Source: Vitis vinifera
Taxonomy: Eukaryota > Streptophyta > Magnoliopsida > Vitales > Vitaceae
Reading direction: 5' to 3'
NCBI RefSeq assembly: GCF_030704535.1
Contig: NC_081822.1
Span: 12,827,001-12,891,000, forward strand
DNA length: 64,000 nucleotides
Below, piece by piece: positions 62,910-64,000 of this stretch (positions are counted from its first letter, which is position 1; each line of letters opens with the position of its first letter). The notes beneath the pieces are model-generated. The model was not told the DNA's origin. It was given only the letters and a program-made list of their open reading frames with translations, and ran no database searches. A program made the position numbers and the translations under genes.

Positions 62910-63551
62910 ATGGCTCAGACAACCCCGAATCACACACAGACTGTTTCTGGGTGGGCAGCTCATGATTCCTCCGGCAAGATCACCCCGTACGTCTTCAAGA
63001 GAAGGTGCATGGTTTCCAAACTTTTTCTCTGTGATTCAATTAGAACAGTTAATTAGTAACCGGTGAACTGATGGATTTGTGATGACAATGGCAGAGAAAA
63101 CGGCCCCAATGATGTTACCATTGAAATCTTGTACTGTGGGATATGCCACACTGATCTCCACCATGTCCGGAATGACTGGGGCATCACCATGTATCCGGTT
63201 GTCCCCGGGTAGCTCTCCATATAAAACTCTCTCTCTCTCTCTTCTCTTTCTCTGTATATATGTATGTATCATGAATGTACCCATAGGATTCATGATTTTT
63301 ACTATTGAATATGTGGCATTCAGGCATGAAATTACTGGGGTTGTCACCAAGGTAGGAACCAACGTGACAAGGTTCAAAACAGGGGACAGGGTAGGAGTAG
63401 GATGCTTGGCGGCATCATGTTTGGAGTGTGAGTTCTGCAAGAGCTCTCAGGAGAACTACTGTGATCAGATTCAGTTTACCTACAATGGTATTTTCTGGGA
63501 TGGTAGCATCACCTATGGTGGATACTCCAGAATGTTGGTTGCAGATCAGAG
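62910..63551 (+). CDS. Cinnamyl alcohol dehydrogenase/mannitol dehydrogenase-like enzyme, 5' part (3 exons, continues beyond window)
   Basis: Exons are 62910-63004, 63095-63208 and 63324-63551, with matching phases and GT-AG borders; the last ends at an AG|GTAATC donor, giving 145 residues. This is the N-terminal half of a zinc-dependent medium-chain alcohol dehydrogenase of the CAD family, cytosolic enzymes that use NADPH to reduce cinnamaldehydes or related aldehydes. Visible motifs are YCGICHTDLH with catalytic-zinc Cys46, PGHE with His71, and the structural-zinc cysteines Cys102, Cys105, Cys108 and Cys116 (SCLECEFC, ENYC). YGGYSRMLV follows at the exon 3 end. The start MAQTTPNHTQTVSGWAAHDS fits CAD-like proteins. 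An in-frame ATG 93 bases upstream would add 31 residues but lies too close to the TATA box. The Rossmann half, which decides substrate class, is outside the window. Confidence 0.9.
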
Positions 63552-64000
63552 GTAATCCTCATCACTCTCTGCTCCTACTATTTCCCTTATCACTCTCTGG
63601 GATTTTCATAGTATTGATTCCTGCATAAATATTTTCACTTCAAACCAAGATAGCAAAATCAAATTGTCAGATTTGTTAAGAGAATGTCCAAAAAAAAAGG
63701 TACAATTTTCGGCTAAAGACCATTTAATAAGAACCTAGCTTGCCGACACCATCTATCAACTAAATGTTCAGTCTTTAATGTCATGAGATGCCAAAAATCA
63801 AGGTGGTCTCCATTTTCTATCAGTACTTCAGCTCATGTGGATGAGCTAGCCTTATTTTTGAGTGACTGGACCTTCACGTGATTAATGAATTTGTTATTGA
63901 AGATGGCAGGTAGCCCAGTATACATACTGAATTGAGTGTTTCCCGTACAGCTTTGATATTGCCGATACTTGTAATTTAATATTTGATATATTAATTAATC
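63552..64000 (+). other. Intron 3 of the CAD-like gene (continues beyond the window)
   Basis: No sequence resembling the next CAD exon appears before the window ends, so intron 3 is at least 449 bp long. It is otherwise unremarkable. Confidence 0.55.

Noticed and set aside
63079-63555. Single open frame spanning CAD exons 2 and 3
   Set aside because: It uses a shifted frame across exon 2 and reads through the intron; the spliced model restores the family motifs.

Overview
The window looks like nuclear DNA of a woody eudicot, most likely grapevine (Vitis). Genes have GT-AG introns, some longer than 3 kb. Intergenic DNA is AT-rich and full of Ty1/copia, Ty3/gypsy, LINE and small TIR-element (MITE) debris. 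The family set is plant-specific: SKP1-like, secreted subtilase, FD-type bZIP, LARP1 and a cinnamyl-alcohol-dehydrogenase-type MDR enzyme. The species call is inference from style and composition, not from a database match. No prokaryotic-type operon, CRISPR array or defence system is present.

Left part (1-23 kb): two diverged LTR-like direct repeats (1-955); a conserved plant gene of unknown function (2258-6812, 3 exons, 420 aa); an SKP1-like gene (9524-13128, 2 exons, 156 aa) whose intron holds a LINE remnant with a 15-bp target-site duplication and an antisense coding-like fragment; a decayed subtilase copy (13965-15235) abutting a decayed Ty3/gypsy pol fragment (15236-16480); an intact subtilase on the minus strand (17361-20950, 9 exons, 768 aa) with one apparent GC-AG intron; and a small basic protein gene on the minus strand (22823-23215, 130 aa), possibly with a 5' UTR exon near 31.7 kb.

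Middle part (23-44 kb): repeat-dominated. It holds a tandem array built on the 5' junction of an LTR, the LTR itself (25420-27134, flanked by TTGAG on both sides), a foldback element (27559-29446), several MITEs, a tRNA-Glu(UUC) gene (33649-33720, minus), a block of tandemly repeated LTR-like modules (35.5-39.5 kb) interrupted by an 866-bp TIR element with an 8-bp TSD and pol III-like boxes, and a 2-kb tandem duplication (38914-43220).

Right part (44-64 kb): an FD-type bZIP gene on the minus strand (45457-46536, 3 exons, 264 aa) ending in a 14-3-3-binding SAP motif; a LARP1-type La-motif gene on the minus strand (50247-56556, 6 exons, 565 aa) with a 705-bp hAT-like element in its 4-kb intron; a stop-riddled Ty1/copia gag/protease/integrase remnant (59698-61600); and the first three exons of a CAD/mannitol-dehydrogenase-type enzyme (from 62910) that runs off the right edge.

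The genes are functionally unrelated neighbours. I found no convincing previously undescribed system. The most unusual material is structural: the LTR-junction tandem array, nested insertions with recognisable empty sites in neighbouring paralogous copies, and the coding-like fragment antisense inside the SKP1 intron. All exon models were built by hand from splice signals, reading-frame phase and family resemblance.
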